Source: Fidelibacterota bacterium
GTDB lineage: Bacteria > Fidelibacterota > Fidelibacteria > Fidelibacterales > Fidelibacteraceae
Direction: 5' to 3'
DNA length: 6,658 nt
NCBI GenBank assembly: GCA_029931905.1
Contig: JAOZRH010000032.1
Location: 1 to 6,658 of the forward strand
In this document: positions 1-5,975 of the stretch, in pieces
Layout: each line of letters begins with the position of its first letter
Position numbering within the stretch: position 1 is the first letter of the stretch
Notes under the pieces: generated by a model
Database searches by the model: none
The model's input: the letters and a program-made list of their open reading frames with translations, nothing else
Told to the model about the DNA's origin: nothing
Program-made: the position numbers and the translations under genes

Positions 1-80
1 AATTGTCATCAGGAATTTATTTTATTCAATTGAAAACAGCCGAATTTATTGATGTAAAAAAAGTTGTGTTGTTGAAATAA
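1..80 (+). CDS. C-terminal end of a secreted protein with a T9SS-type (type A) sorting domain, partial
   Basis: An open frame runs from the window edge (first full codon at 3) to TAA at 78-80 and gives 25 residues. They contain SGIYFIQLK followed by a short linker and end in KKVVLLK. This matches the last strand pair of the Por/type IX secretion C-terminal sorting domain, which typically has the form SGxYxxxL...KKxVLLK. In that family the domain takes a secreted protein across the outer membrane and is then cleaved off or attached to the cell surface. The body of the protein lies outside the window, so its activity is unknown. The gene converges on rlmN and shares a terminator with it. The identification rests on a short stretch, but both the motif and its position right at the stop codon fit. 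Confidence 0.72.
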   Translation, partial: LSSGIYFIQLKTAEFIDVKKVVLLK

Positions 81-87
81 AACTTTA

Positions 88-150
88 CCGCGAAGACGCA
101 GAGAAAGAAGATAAGGCGGATAAGAAAACTTATTTATTTTCTTTGCGTGA
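88..150. repeat. Imperfect palindromic intergenic repeat
   Basis: The arm ACGCAGAGAAA (96-106) can pair with TTTCTTTGCGT (138-148) through 11 positions including one G-T. An inner arm ATAAG (111-115) pairs with CTTAT (129-133). The left flank ACCGCGAAGACGCAGAG has noticeably more G+C than its surroundings. It resembles the CGC-AAG/AGA type of intergenic repeats that I recall from several environmental bacterial genomes. That resemblance is from memory and no other copy lies in this window. No coding potential is seen. Confidence 0.5.
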
Positions 151-167
151 AATTTTGTCAACAGTTT

Positions 168-207
168 AAAAAAAAACGCTCAATAGAAATATTGGGCGTT
201 TTTGTTT
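168..207. terminator. Bidirectional rho-independent terminator between convergent genes
   Basis: A perfect 11-bp stem (one G-T) is formed by AACGCTCAATA (175-185) and TATTGGGCGTT (190-200) around a GAAA tetraloop. On the + strand it is followed by a T-run (TTTGTTT). On the - strand, the A-run at 168-176 becomes a long T-run. It can therefore end both the T9SS-cargo gene on the + strand and rlmN on the - strand, whose stop codon is at 208-210. Confidence 0.9.
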
Positions 208-1251
208 CTACATTTTTACAAATATCTTTTTAAAATATAATTGACCGCAAGCACCATTTTCTTCTTTGCCCTTACTCCATCGGATAGTAACATCTTTTTC
301 AACTTTAATTATTTCAGAAAACTTTGATATCGTCTCTTTTGTTGGTCTCACAAATCCAGTTTCATTTTCATTAAAAGGAATAAGATTTATTTTACAATGA
401 ATATCTTTAAGCGTTTCTAACAACATTTTTGCATCGTCTTCAGAATCATTTATATCTTTCATCAATACATATTCTATTGTTATTTTCTTATTTGTTGCTG
501 AATTATAATATTTTATTGCTTTTATTAGCGAATTTAAATCAAATTGATTATTAATCGGCATTATATTTGATCTTTTTTCATTATAACCTGAATTCAAAGA
601 AACTGCCAATTTAAATTGATATTTTAGATCAGCCAACATATATATTTGCGGAACGATTCCTGAAGTTGAAATAGTAATTTTTCTCGCTCCAATATTTAAA
701 CCATTTTTATCATTAATTATTATTGCTGAATTTATTACATTTTCATAATTCAACAATGGTTCACCCATTCCCATATATACAACATTTGTAATTTTCTCTG
801 AAATGTCATTACTAATAAACAAAATTTGATCAACAATTTCTCCAACCGTTAAATTTCGTAAAAAACCCATTTTTGCAGTTTGACAAAAACTACATTCTAA
901 TCCACAACCAATTTGTGAACTTAAACATACGGTCCTTCTATCCTTTTCAATAATCAAAACACTTTCAATGTAATTGCCATCTATTAATTTAAATAGATAT
1001 TTTTTTGCAGAATTAATAATCGATTCGTCTGGATTTGCTATTTCAACCAATGAAAAATGTCCATAATTATTAATTTCATCTCTTAATTTTTGGGGAATAT
1101 TTAACATTTGTTCAGTAGAAATAACTTTTTTTTTATATATCCATTGAAAAACTTGTTTACTTCTAAAATCTTGATATTTTCTATTTTTAATCCATTCGTT
1201 CAATTGGGTAAAAGATAGATTCTTAATGCTTTGAATTTGATTATTTGTCAT
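208..1251 (-). CDS. rlmN: Dual-specificity 23S rRNA (adenine-2503-C2)/tRNA (adenine-37-C2) methyltransferase RlmN
   Basis: This is a cytoplasmic radical-SAM enzyme that methylates C2 of A2503 in the peptidyl-transferase centre of 23S rRNA and, in characterised members, A37 of some tRNAs. The 347-residue protein has the family layout. A small N-terminal RNA-binding part (FRSKQVFQWIYKK, about 29-42) is followed by the CxxxCxxC iron-sulfur motif at Cys116, Cys120 and Cys123. GMGEP at 161-165 is the SAM-contacting loop. NGACGQL near the end carries Cys335, matching the methyl-carrying Cys355 of E. coli. Cys109 sits seven residues before the cluster, as the second catalytic cysteine (E. coli Cys118) does, and Glu96 keeps the spacing of E. 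coli Glu105. All known key residues are present, so it should be active. The start is the ATG at 1249-1251; no clear Shine-Dalgarno precedes it. It is transcribed divergently from the HU/LysM cluster. Related Cfr enzymes methylate C8, but length, neighbourhood and motif context favour housekeeping RlmN. Confidence 0.95.
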   Translation of the reverse strand: MTNNQIQSIKNLSFTQLNEWIKNRKYQDFRSKQVFQWIYKKKVISTEQMLNIPQKLRDEINNYGHFSLVEIANPDESIINSAKKYLFKLIDGNYIESVLIIEKDRRTVCLSSQIGCGLECSFCQTAKMGFLRNLTVGEIVDQILFISNDISEKITNVVYMGMGEPLLNYENVINSAIIINDKNGLNIGARKITISTSGIVPQIYMLADLKYQFKLAVSLNSGYNEKRSNIMPINNQFDLNSLIKAIKYYNSATNKKITIEYVLMKDINDSEDDAKMLLETLKDIHCKINLIPFNENETGFVRPTKETISKFSEIIKVEKDVTIRWSKGKEENGACGQLYFKKIFVKM

Positions 1252-1295
1252 TTTATTTAATTAAAACCTTTTTTATCATTATTATTTTTGCTTTT

Positions 1296-1322
1296 TTCAT
1301 AATTTATCTTTAAATTAGTCAA
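1296..1322 (-). promoter_or_regulatory. Possible rlmN promoter in the divergent region
   Basis: Read on the - strand, TTGACT (1317-1322) lies 15 bp upstream of TATGAA (1296-1301), about 45 bp before the rlmN start. The -35 match is good, but the spacing is short and the -10 match is only partial. The 1252-1356 interval is so A+T-rich that chance matches are likely. No convincing + strand promoter for the HU gene could be chosen in the same interval. Confidence 0.3.
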
Positions 1323-1356
1323 AATAAAATAAAAATAATGAAAATATAGGCAAATA

Positions 1357-1647
1357 ATGACAACAAACGAACTTATAACCATATTATCTGAGAGATTGGA
1401 TTGTACACAAGTTGAATCAAAAAAAACTTTTGATAGCACAATGGAAATATTTAAGGAAATTATTGGTAAAGAAAATGTTTTTTCATTGCCTAAATTTGGC
1501 ACATTTTCAACAAAAAAGAAAAATAAAAGAAAATCATTTAATCCTAAATTAAATAAACATTTGGAATTGCCTGCAAAAAATGTATTAACTTTTAAACCAA
1601 GCAATTTTTTAAAAGAACAAGTAAAAGACTGGGTGGTTGAAAAATGA
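1357..1647 (+). CDS. Small HU/IHF-like DNA-binding protein
   Basis: This 96-residue protein has the length and layout of the HU/IHF family. An N-terminal helical dimerisation part (MTTNELITILSERL, with a second helix to about 37) is followed by the LPKFGTF turn (44-50), matching the usual GFGTF. A lysine-rich beta arm with FNP (61-63) replaces the normal RNP, and LPAKNVLTFKP (71-81) closes the domain before a C-terminal helix. Pro63, which in HU wedges between base pairs, is kept, but the preceding Arg is changed to Phe and TGE becomes LNK, so DNA contacts may differ from housekeeping HU. The stop codon overlaps the start of the next gene in an ATGA, so the two are probably translationally coupled and could form a heterodimer (inference). 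Only a weak GG is seen about 6 bases before the ATG. It may be a structural nucleoid protein or a dedicated partner of its neighbour. Confidence 0.88.
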   Translation: MTTNELITILSERLDCTQVESKKTFDSTMEIFKEIIGKENVFSLPKFGTFSTKKKNKRKSFNPKLNKHLELPAKNVLTFKPSNFLKEQVKDWVVEK

Positions 1648-2642
1648 ATGAAAAAATATCTTTACAAGAAATAGTTGATGCCGTTGTAAAAAAAACTAAC
1701 AATACAAAAATATTTACAAATGATTATATTCATGAATTACTTAATGTAATCAAAGAAGGTTTGCAAAAAGATGGACATGTGAATATATCTGGTTTAGGAA
1801 TATTTAAAATAAAGTGGGTTAAGACACAAAACAGACGAAATCCTCAAAATGGTGCAAATATTGTAGTTCCAGCTCATAATAAAGTTTCTTTTCAACCAGA
1901 AAAAAAGATGAAGGAATATGTAAATCGTAGATATAGTCATCTAAAACCTAAAGAAATATTAACTACTGAAAATAAACCAAAGATAGAAAAAAAACAAAAA
2001 ACAGAAGTAATTAAAAAAGTTGTAATTGACACCAAAATAAACAAAGTTAATCCGCCAGAAAATAAAAATATTAACAAACAATCAGAAAAAAAGAAAGCAT
2101 CTCCAATTGTTCCAATTATTGGAGTAATTATTACATCTTTGATAATCATTGTACTAATTTTAATTATTAATAAAAGTTGTAATAATACTAACTACACACC
2201 ATCGGTTCCTGAATTGAGCATTGTTGATTCTACAGATATTGATACCACAACAAATGTCACGGAAACAAAACCTGTCAAAAAGGAAAATCCGATTTCTCAG
2301 AAACAATATATAGAAACATCAATAATTCATACTGTTGTTTCAGGAAATACTCTTTGGGGATTAGCAAATAAATACTACGGCAATGCACCATTATGGCCAA
2401 ACATTTATAGAAAAAATATTGAGACAATTGTTAAACCTGACATTATCTATACAGGAATAAACATAGAAATTCCAAACTTGGAAGGAAGCGGACATAATTT
2501 AACAAAAATTGATTCATTTAATATCGCAGAAGGATATTATTTGTCTTATCTTGCTTACAAAAAATATGATGAAAAAAAAGCAAGTAATTTTTTAAGAATA
2601 GCAAAAAGATTCCGAACTACAATCGTAGATTCAATGAAATAA
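1644..2642 (+). CDS. Membrane-anchored HU-like DNA-binding protein with periplasmic LysM domain
   Basis: The 332-residue protein joins three modules. Residues 1-95 are a complete HU/IHF fold with ISGLGIF (48-54), the DNA-arm motif RRNPQNG (64-70) and VVPAHNKVSFQP (74-85). Residues 96-152 are a lysine-rich linker. A single hydrophobic span lies at about 154-176 (PIVPIIGVIIT through IIIN). After a Ser/Thr-rich linker comes a LysM domain at about 228-277 (GNTLWGLANKYYGNAPLWPNI ending with PDIIYTGINIEIP), then a 55-residue tail. KKK just before the span and the neutral-acidic linker after it predict HU in the cytoplasm and LysM in the periplasm. LysM domains generally bind GlcNAc-containing glycans such as peptidoglycan, so the protein could tie chromosomal DNA to the cell wall (inference). 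No signal-peptidase site is apparent, so the span should stay as an anchor. Translation starts inside the previous gene's stop (ATGA). The C-terminal third is nearly identical in DNA to the next gene. Confidence 0.88.
   Translation: MNEKISLQEIVDAVVKKTNNTKIFTNDYIHELLNVIKEGLQKDGHVNISGLGIFKIKWVKTQNRRNPQNGANIVVPAHNKVSFQPEKKMKEYVNRRYSHLKPKEILTTENKPKIEKKQKTEVIKKVVIDTKINKVNPPENKNINKQSEKKKASPIVPIIGVIITSLIIIVLILIINKSCNNTNYTPSVPELSIVDSTDIDTTTNVTETKPVKKENPISQKQYIETSIIHTVVSGNTLWGLANKYYGNAPLWPNIYRKNIETIVKPDIIYTGINIEIPNLEGSGHNLTKIDSFNIAEGYYLSYLAYKKYDEKKASNFLRIAKRFRTTIVDSMK
2335..2642 (+). repeat. Direct repeat copy A (LysM and tail coding region)
   Basis: This stretch matches 2924-3231 at an offset of 589 bp. 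The first 232 bp (2335-2566) are identical base for base. The last 76 bp differ at 6 positions, of which four are synonymous and two together change one Ser to Asn. The 14 bp just before 2335 already differ at 5 positions, and similarity stops at the stop codon. Confidence 0.95.
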
Positions 2643-2657
2643 TATACACTACAATAA

Positions 2658-2670
2658 TAAGGGGGAAATT
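2658..2670 (+). promoter_or_regulatory. Strong Shine-Dalgarno before the LysM paralogue
   Basis: TAAGGGGGAAATT directly precedes the ATG at 2671. The purine block AAGGGGG pairs well with the 16S rRNA tail and is stronger than anything upstream of the other + strand genes. It fixes the start and suggests independent, efficient translation within the 28-bp gap after the HU-LysM gene. Confidence 0.7.
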
Positions 2671-3231
2671 ATGGACAAAAATAATAAAAACAAAACAAAC
2701 AAATTCAAAATTATTCTTATTACAAGTATAATTCTTGTTGTGATAATAAGCATAATCGCATACCTTAATTTTGGTAATTTAAAAAATGCTTCACCTACAG
2801 CACCAACATTAAGTGTAGTTGATTCAGTAAGTGTAGATACAACAACAACTGATACTGCAAAAACAATTATTAAAGAAGAAGTTGCTCCCGCAGAACAAAA
2901 AGAAACAACGATTATTCATAAAATTGTTTCAGGAAATACTCTTTGGGGATTAGCAAATAAATACTACGGCAATGCACCATTATGGCCAAACATTTATAGA
3001 AAAAATATTGAGACAATTGTTAAACCTGACATTATCTATACAGGAATAAACATAGAAATTCCAAACTTGGAAGGAAGCGGACATAATTTAACAAAAATTG
3101 ATTCATTTAATATCGCAGAAGGATATTATTTGTCTTATCTTGCTTACAAAAAATACGATGAAAAAAAGGCAAACAATTTTTTAAGGATAGCAAAAAGATT
3201 CAGAACTACAATCGTAGATTCAATGAAATAA
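2671..3231 (+). CDS. Membrane-anchored LysM domain protein, paralogue of the HU-LysM protein without HU
   Basis: This 186-residue protein has a short, lysine- and asparagine-rich N-terminus (1-13), one hydrophobic span at about 13-32 (IILITSIILVVIISIIAYL), a Ser/Thr/Val-rich linker (40-80), a LysM domain at about 83-131, and the same 55-residue tail as the upstream protein. The linker is also recognisably related: APTLSVVDSVSVDTTT here and VPELSIVDSTDIDTTT upstream. The gene therefore corresponds to the upstream protein from its membrane span onward, with the DNA-binding half absent. From the residue charges, the LysM should face the periplasm, and the span may be an anchor or an uncleaved signal peptide. 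It probably belongs to the same operon, 28 bp downstream. It may share or compete for the same wall ligand, or pair with the HU-LysM protein (inference). No enzymatic motif is visible. Confidence 0.85.
   Translation: MDKNNKNKTNKFKIILITSIILVVIISIIAYLNFGNLKNASPTAPTLSVVDSVSVDTTTTDTAKTIIKEEVAPAEQKETTIIHKIVSGNTLWGLANKYYGNAPLWPNIYRKNIETIVKPDIIYTGINIEIPNLEGSGHNLTKIDSFNIAEGYYLSYLAYKKYDEKKANNFLRIAKRFRTTIVDSMK
2924..3231 (+). repeat. Direct repeat copy B (LysM and tail coding region)
   Basis: This is the partner of 2335-2642, identical over 2924-3155. It differs at TAC/TAT, AAG/AAA, AAC/AGT, AGG/AGA and AGA/CGA codons toward the 3' end. The split into one perfect block and one slightly diverged block suggests a gene-conversion tract rather than a simple recent duplication of the whole segment. 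Confidence 0.95.
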
Positions 3232-3259
3232 ATGTTTAATATATGATCTTTGATAATAT

Positions 3260-3332
3260 GGGGAATTAGCTCAGTTGGGAGAGCACTTCGATGGCATCGA
3301 AGGGGTCAACGGTTCGAGCCCGTTATTCTCCA
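3260..3332 (+). tRNA. tRNA-Ala (anticodon GGC)
   Basis: The 73-base sequence folds into a complete cloverleaf. The acceptor GGGGAAT pairs with ATTCTCC, the D stem GCTC with GAGC, the anticodon stem CTTCG with CGAAG around loop ATGGCAT, and the T stem AACGG with CCGTT around TTCGAGC. The anticodon GGC is at 3293-3295 and reads GCC/GCU alanine codons. The third acceptor pair is G3-U70, the classic alanine identity signal, and the discriminator base is A. The 3' CCA is not encoded (CAAA follows) and must be added by tRNA nucleotidyltransferase. It lies 28 bp after the LysM gene on the same strand with no terminator between, so it may be co-transcribed. Confidence 0.96.
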
Positions 3333-3360
3333 CAAAACCAATAAATATTTGTAAGCATGA

Positions 3361-3377
3361 TTAGATTTATAATCTAA
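3361..3377. terminator. Weak hairpin between the tRNA and the receptor gene
   Basis: TTAGAT (3361-3366) and ATCTAA (3372-3377) form a 6-bp A+T-rich stem with a 5-base loop. It lies at the junction of two converging transcripts and overlaps the receptor's TAG stop. Interrupted T-runs follow on the + strand. The stem is weak and the call is tentative; no better terminator is seen in this gap. Confidence 0.25.
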
Positions 3378-5887
3378 ATTGTTATTTTAATTGTTAAATA
3401 ATAATTTCTTACCGCTGCTGGCCAATAAACATCTACTCTTGTATCTTTATCACTATAATAATTATATCCAAATGTTTCATAAAGTGTATCAAAAAGATTA
3501 GTAATTCTAAAATCTACTACAGTTTGAAAACCAAACAATTTCTCTATTTTAAATTTTGTTCCGATATTAATTAAATTATATTTATCAATTGATGCAGATT
3601 CTATATTTAAAAAATCAATATATTGTTTACCAATATGATTAATTTGTATCCATGTTTCAACATTTTTTAATTTATATGTAATTTTGCCATTATATTGAAT
3701 TTTTGGATATGCTGGCATTGTTTTACCAGAATAATCAGCAACTCCTCCCCAACCATTCCAACCGAGCGAATCTCCAAAGAATTTTTCAAAATAATTATCA
3801 GAATATGAAATATTACCATTTAAATTTAAACATTTTCCAAATTTACTTGCGAATGATAATTCTATACCTTGATGAATACTTTTATCAACATTTCCATGCA
3901 ATACTTGAGTGCTTCCATCATTATATCGATATTCAAAAGGAACTAATTCGTTTTTAAATTGCATTCTAAATAAATTTAAATTTAAACTCGTATTTTTATT
4001 ATTATATTGCACCCCTAATTCAGTATCAATTAAAAATTCTTCATCAACTTTTGAATCTGCAAAATTATTTTCCATATTTTCAACTGCCGGTTCAACATTC
4101 GGATCATCATTATCGTAAATATCATTATCTGCTGGTTCACGATGAGCAGTTGAAATATTTCCAAAAATAGAAAGATTATTTGAAAAATTATATCTCACTC
4201 CAAAATGAGGATCAAAAAAGTCATATTTTAATTTATATTCATAACCATTTGTAAAATCTCCGACTATATCTTGTTTAAATTTGTAACGATGTCCTAAATA
4301 TTTTAAATCAATCATTGCCAATAAATTATCTGTTATTTCTATTATTGAATGTAAATACACCGAAAAACTTGTCTTTTTACTTTCATCAGAATAATAAATA
4401 TGATCTTTACTAATAAAATTTACATTTTCCGCTTCTAAAACTCTTCCATAATGATCAGCAGAATAATTTCTATAATCTCCCCCTACCGTTATCATTCCAA
4501 AATTAAAATTATGTAAATATTGATAAACTGCCCCATAATAACCATTTTTTAACCACTTTCTACGAATTAAATTTATTTCTTGAATACTTGTATCATTCAC
4601 TATTTCAACTAAATTATATTCTTCTGGACTTCTATCACCCTTAAATTGCTCATAATATCCATCTCCCGACACATTGTATAGTGTTAAATTTAAAAGCCCT
4701 TTATCGTTAATTTTCTGGCTTCGTTGTAATGAAACAATTGATTGTGTAAAAACATCTTTATTAACATCATCATAACCACCATTATAAGTAGTATCGGCAT
4801 AATAATTATATCTTCTATCATTTCTATTTTGCAAATCATAACCGTACATTGGAATTACTCCATCCCAAGAAAACATTGTCTCTTCTGAACCAGTAATTAT
4901 TTCAAATTGAGTTCTACTTCTTTCACTATTTTTTTCTATTGCAAATTGTAATGAATTTTGATTTGCACCACTACCCTTTCTGTAGCCATCGCTTGACAAA
5001 TCACTATATCTAGCAAATACAACTACATTTTTTAAATTATCAGGTTTTTCTACAATATTTACCGAATATTTTCTACTCGGCAAATTCAAATTATCCTTAT
5101 CACAATAATTTCCATATCCAATAGATACATTTAAACCTTCTTTCATCTTAAAATAATTTGTTATTAAATTTACACTTCCACCAAAAGCAGATGAACCATA
5201 TAGTGAATTTGCAACTCCTCTTTGTATCTGAATATCACTTATAGAAGAAGAAATATCACCATGATCAACCCAATAAACAGAATGAGATTCTGGATCATTC
5301 AAAGGAATTCCATTCAAAATAACACTAATTCTATCCTGTGAAAATCCACGAATTTTTAAATATGAATATCCAACTCCATTTCCTGCATCTGAATATGAAT
5401 ATGTTCCCGGTAAATCGTTTAATATCATTGGTAAATCTTGATGTGAATGTTTATCTTCAATATCTTTTTTATCCAATTGAGTGAATGCAACAGGCGATTT
5501 TCCCTCAATTGCCCTCGAAGCTGTAACTAATATTTCCTCACTTGTTAAAACAGAAGGTTTTAATGATAATAAATTTTGCTTTTTATTAATAATAACGGTT
5601 TTATTTTCATAAGCAATGTGTGAAACTATCAATTCTATCGGCAATTTTTCAATATTTACACGAAAATATCCGTTTTCATCAGTAGTTGTTCCAAATGTTG
5701 TATTTTTAATTTGCAAATTTACTCCGAAAATACCTCTATTTGTAACTTTATTTTTAACAATTCCACTAACAATTATATCATTTCCAAATATAAATGAAAT
5801 CATTAAAAAAAATACAATGAACAATTTAGTAAATTGTGTAATTACTACTTTTTGATTTTGAATATTATAATTTTTGTTATTTTTCAT
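3374..5887 (-). CDS. TonB-dependent outer-membrane receptor, probable thiamine (or thiamine precursor) transporter
   Basis: The 837-residue protein has full TonB-dependent receptor layout. There is a signal sequence with hydrophobic core at about 22-35, preceded by a long polar N-terminus, and a carboxypeptidase-regulatory-like beta domain at about 38-110 (VSGIVKNKVTNRGIFGVNL, then GTTTDENGYF). A likely TonB-box segment EEILVTASR (117-125) follows. The plug spans about 130-245, with LKIRGFSQDRISVILNGIP and GSSAFGGSVNLIT. The barrel runs from about 250 to the end, with WPAAVRNYYLTIKI as the closing strand; the last residue is Ile rather than the usual aromatic. A TPP riboswitch in its leader is the main evidence for the substrate: THI-element-controlled receptors of this group import thiamine or its derivatives using TonB-ExbBD energy. 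No SusD partner, inner-membrane permease or kinase gene is adjacent, so it appears monocistronic. The start is fixed by GGAGG five bases upstream. Residues 586-618 are strikingly acidic and may form an extracellular loop. The family is certain; the ligand is inferred. Confidence 0.9.
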   Translation of the reverse strand: MKNNKNYNIQNQKVVITQFTKLFIVFFLMISFIFGNDIIVSGIVKNKVTNRGIFGVNLQIKNTTFGTTTDENGYFRVNIEKLPIELIVSHIAYENKTVIINKKQNLLSLKPSVLTSEEILVTASRAIEGKSPVAFTQLDKKDIEDKHSHQDLPMILNDLPGTYSYSDAGNGVGYSYLKIRGFSQDRISVILNGIPLNDPESHSVYWVDHGDISSSISDIQIQRGVANSLYGSSAFGGSVNLITNYFKMKEGLNVSIGYGNYCDKDNLNLPSRKYSVNIVEKPDNLKNVVVFARYSDLSSDGYRKGSGANQNSLQFAIEKNSERSRTQFEIITGSEETMFSWDGVIPMYGYDLQNRNDRRYNYYADTTYNGGYDDVNKDVFTQSIVSLQRSQKINDKGLLNLTLYNVSGDGYYEQFKGDRSPEEYNLVEIVNDTSIQEINLIRRKWLKNGYYGAVYQYLHNFNFGMITVGGDYRNYSADHYGRVLEAENVNFISKDHIYYSDESKKTSFSVYLHSIIEITDNLLAMIDLKYLGHRYKFKQDIVGDFTNGYEYKLKYDFFDPHFGVRYNFSNNLSIFGNISTAHREPADNDIYDNDDPNVEPAVENMENNFADSKVDEEFLIDTELGVQYNNKNTSLNLNLFRMQFKNELVPFEYRYNDGSTQVLHGNVDKSIHQGIELSFASKFGKCLNLNGNISYSDNYFEKFFGDSLGWNGWGGVADYSGKTMPAYPKIQYNGKITYKLKNVETWIQINHIGKQYIDFLNIESASIDKYNLINIGTKFKIEKLFGFQTVVDFRITNLFDTLYETFGYNYYSDKDTRVDVYWPAAVRNYYLTIKITI

Positions 5888-5966
5888 TTTTTCCTCCGTC
5901 GGTATTACCCGTTTCAGGTTCTAAGGGTTTTATCTCAGCCACTTACCCAAGCGACACCCCCAAAAT
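5886..5966 (-). promoter_or_regulatory. TPP riboswitch (THI element) overlapping the ribosome-binding site
   Basis: On the - strand the leader carries the conserved thiamine-pyrophosphate aptamer elements in order: GGGGGTGTC (5961-5953), GGCTGAGA (5940-5933), ACCCTTAGAACCTGA (5928-5914), CGGGTAATACCG (5911-5900) and ACGGAGGAA (5899-5891). P2 pairs GGGT (5959-5956) with ACCC (5928-5925). P3 pairs GTCGCTT (5955-5949) with AAGTGGC (5944-5938). P5 pairs CGG with CCG around GTAATA. P1 can form from ATTTT (5966-5962) and AAAAT (5890-5886), which includes the A and T of the start codon. The Shine-Dalgarno GGAGG (5897-5893) is part of the aptamer's conserved 3' segment. There is no separate expression platform, so TPP binding should block translation initiation directly (inference). 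Confidence 0.95.
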
Positions 5967-5975
5967 TTCACCAAT

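Noticed and set aside
1252..1356. A + strand promoter for the HU/LysM cluster
   Set aside because: Several A+T-rich hexamers resemble -10 boxes, but none has a -35 or TTG partner at acceptable spacing; choosing one would be arbitrary.
1257..1604. Open frame of 115 codons on the - strand antisense to the HU gene
   Set aside because: The + strand frame encodes an obvious HU protein. The antisense product is a Phe/Leu-rich sequence typical of reversed A-rich codons.
1641..1650. A frameshift splitting one long double-HU protein
   Set aside because: Each gene carries its own complete HU domain and its own ATG. The ATGA overlap is a normal coupling arrangement, not a break inside a domain.
2335..3231. 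CRISPR or tandem satellite reading of the repeats
   Set aside because: There are only two long copies, both in frame and coding for the same LysM segment.
3241..3259. A dedicated tRNA promoter with a Bacteroidota -7 element (GATCTTTG at 3245-3252)
   Set aside because: TTTG is well placed relative to the tRNA start, but the preceding TA is missing and no TTG element is found at the right distance upstream.
3703..4118. Two + strand open frames opposite the receptor barrel, plus another at 5616-5855
   Set aside because: All lie wholly within the well-supported receptor gene, lack ribosome-binding sites and show no domain-like pattern.
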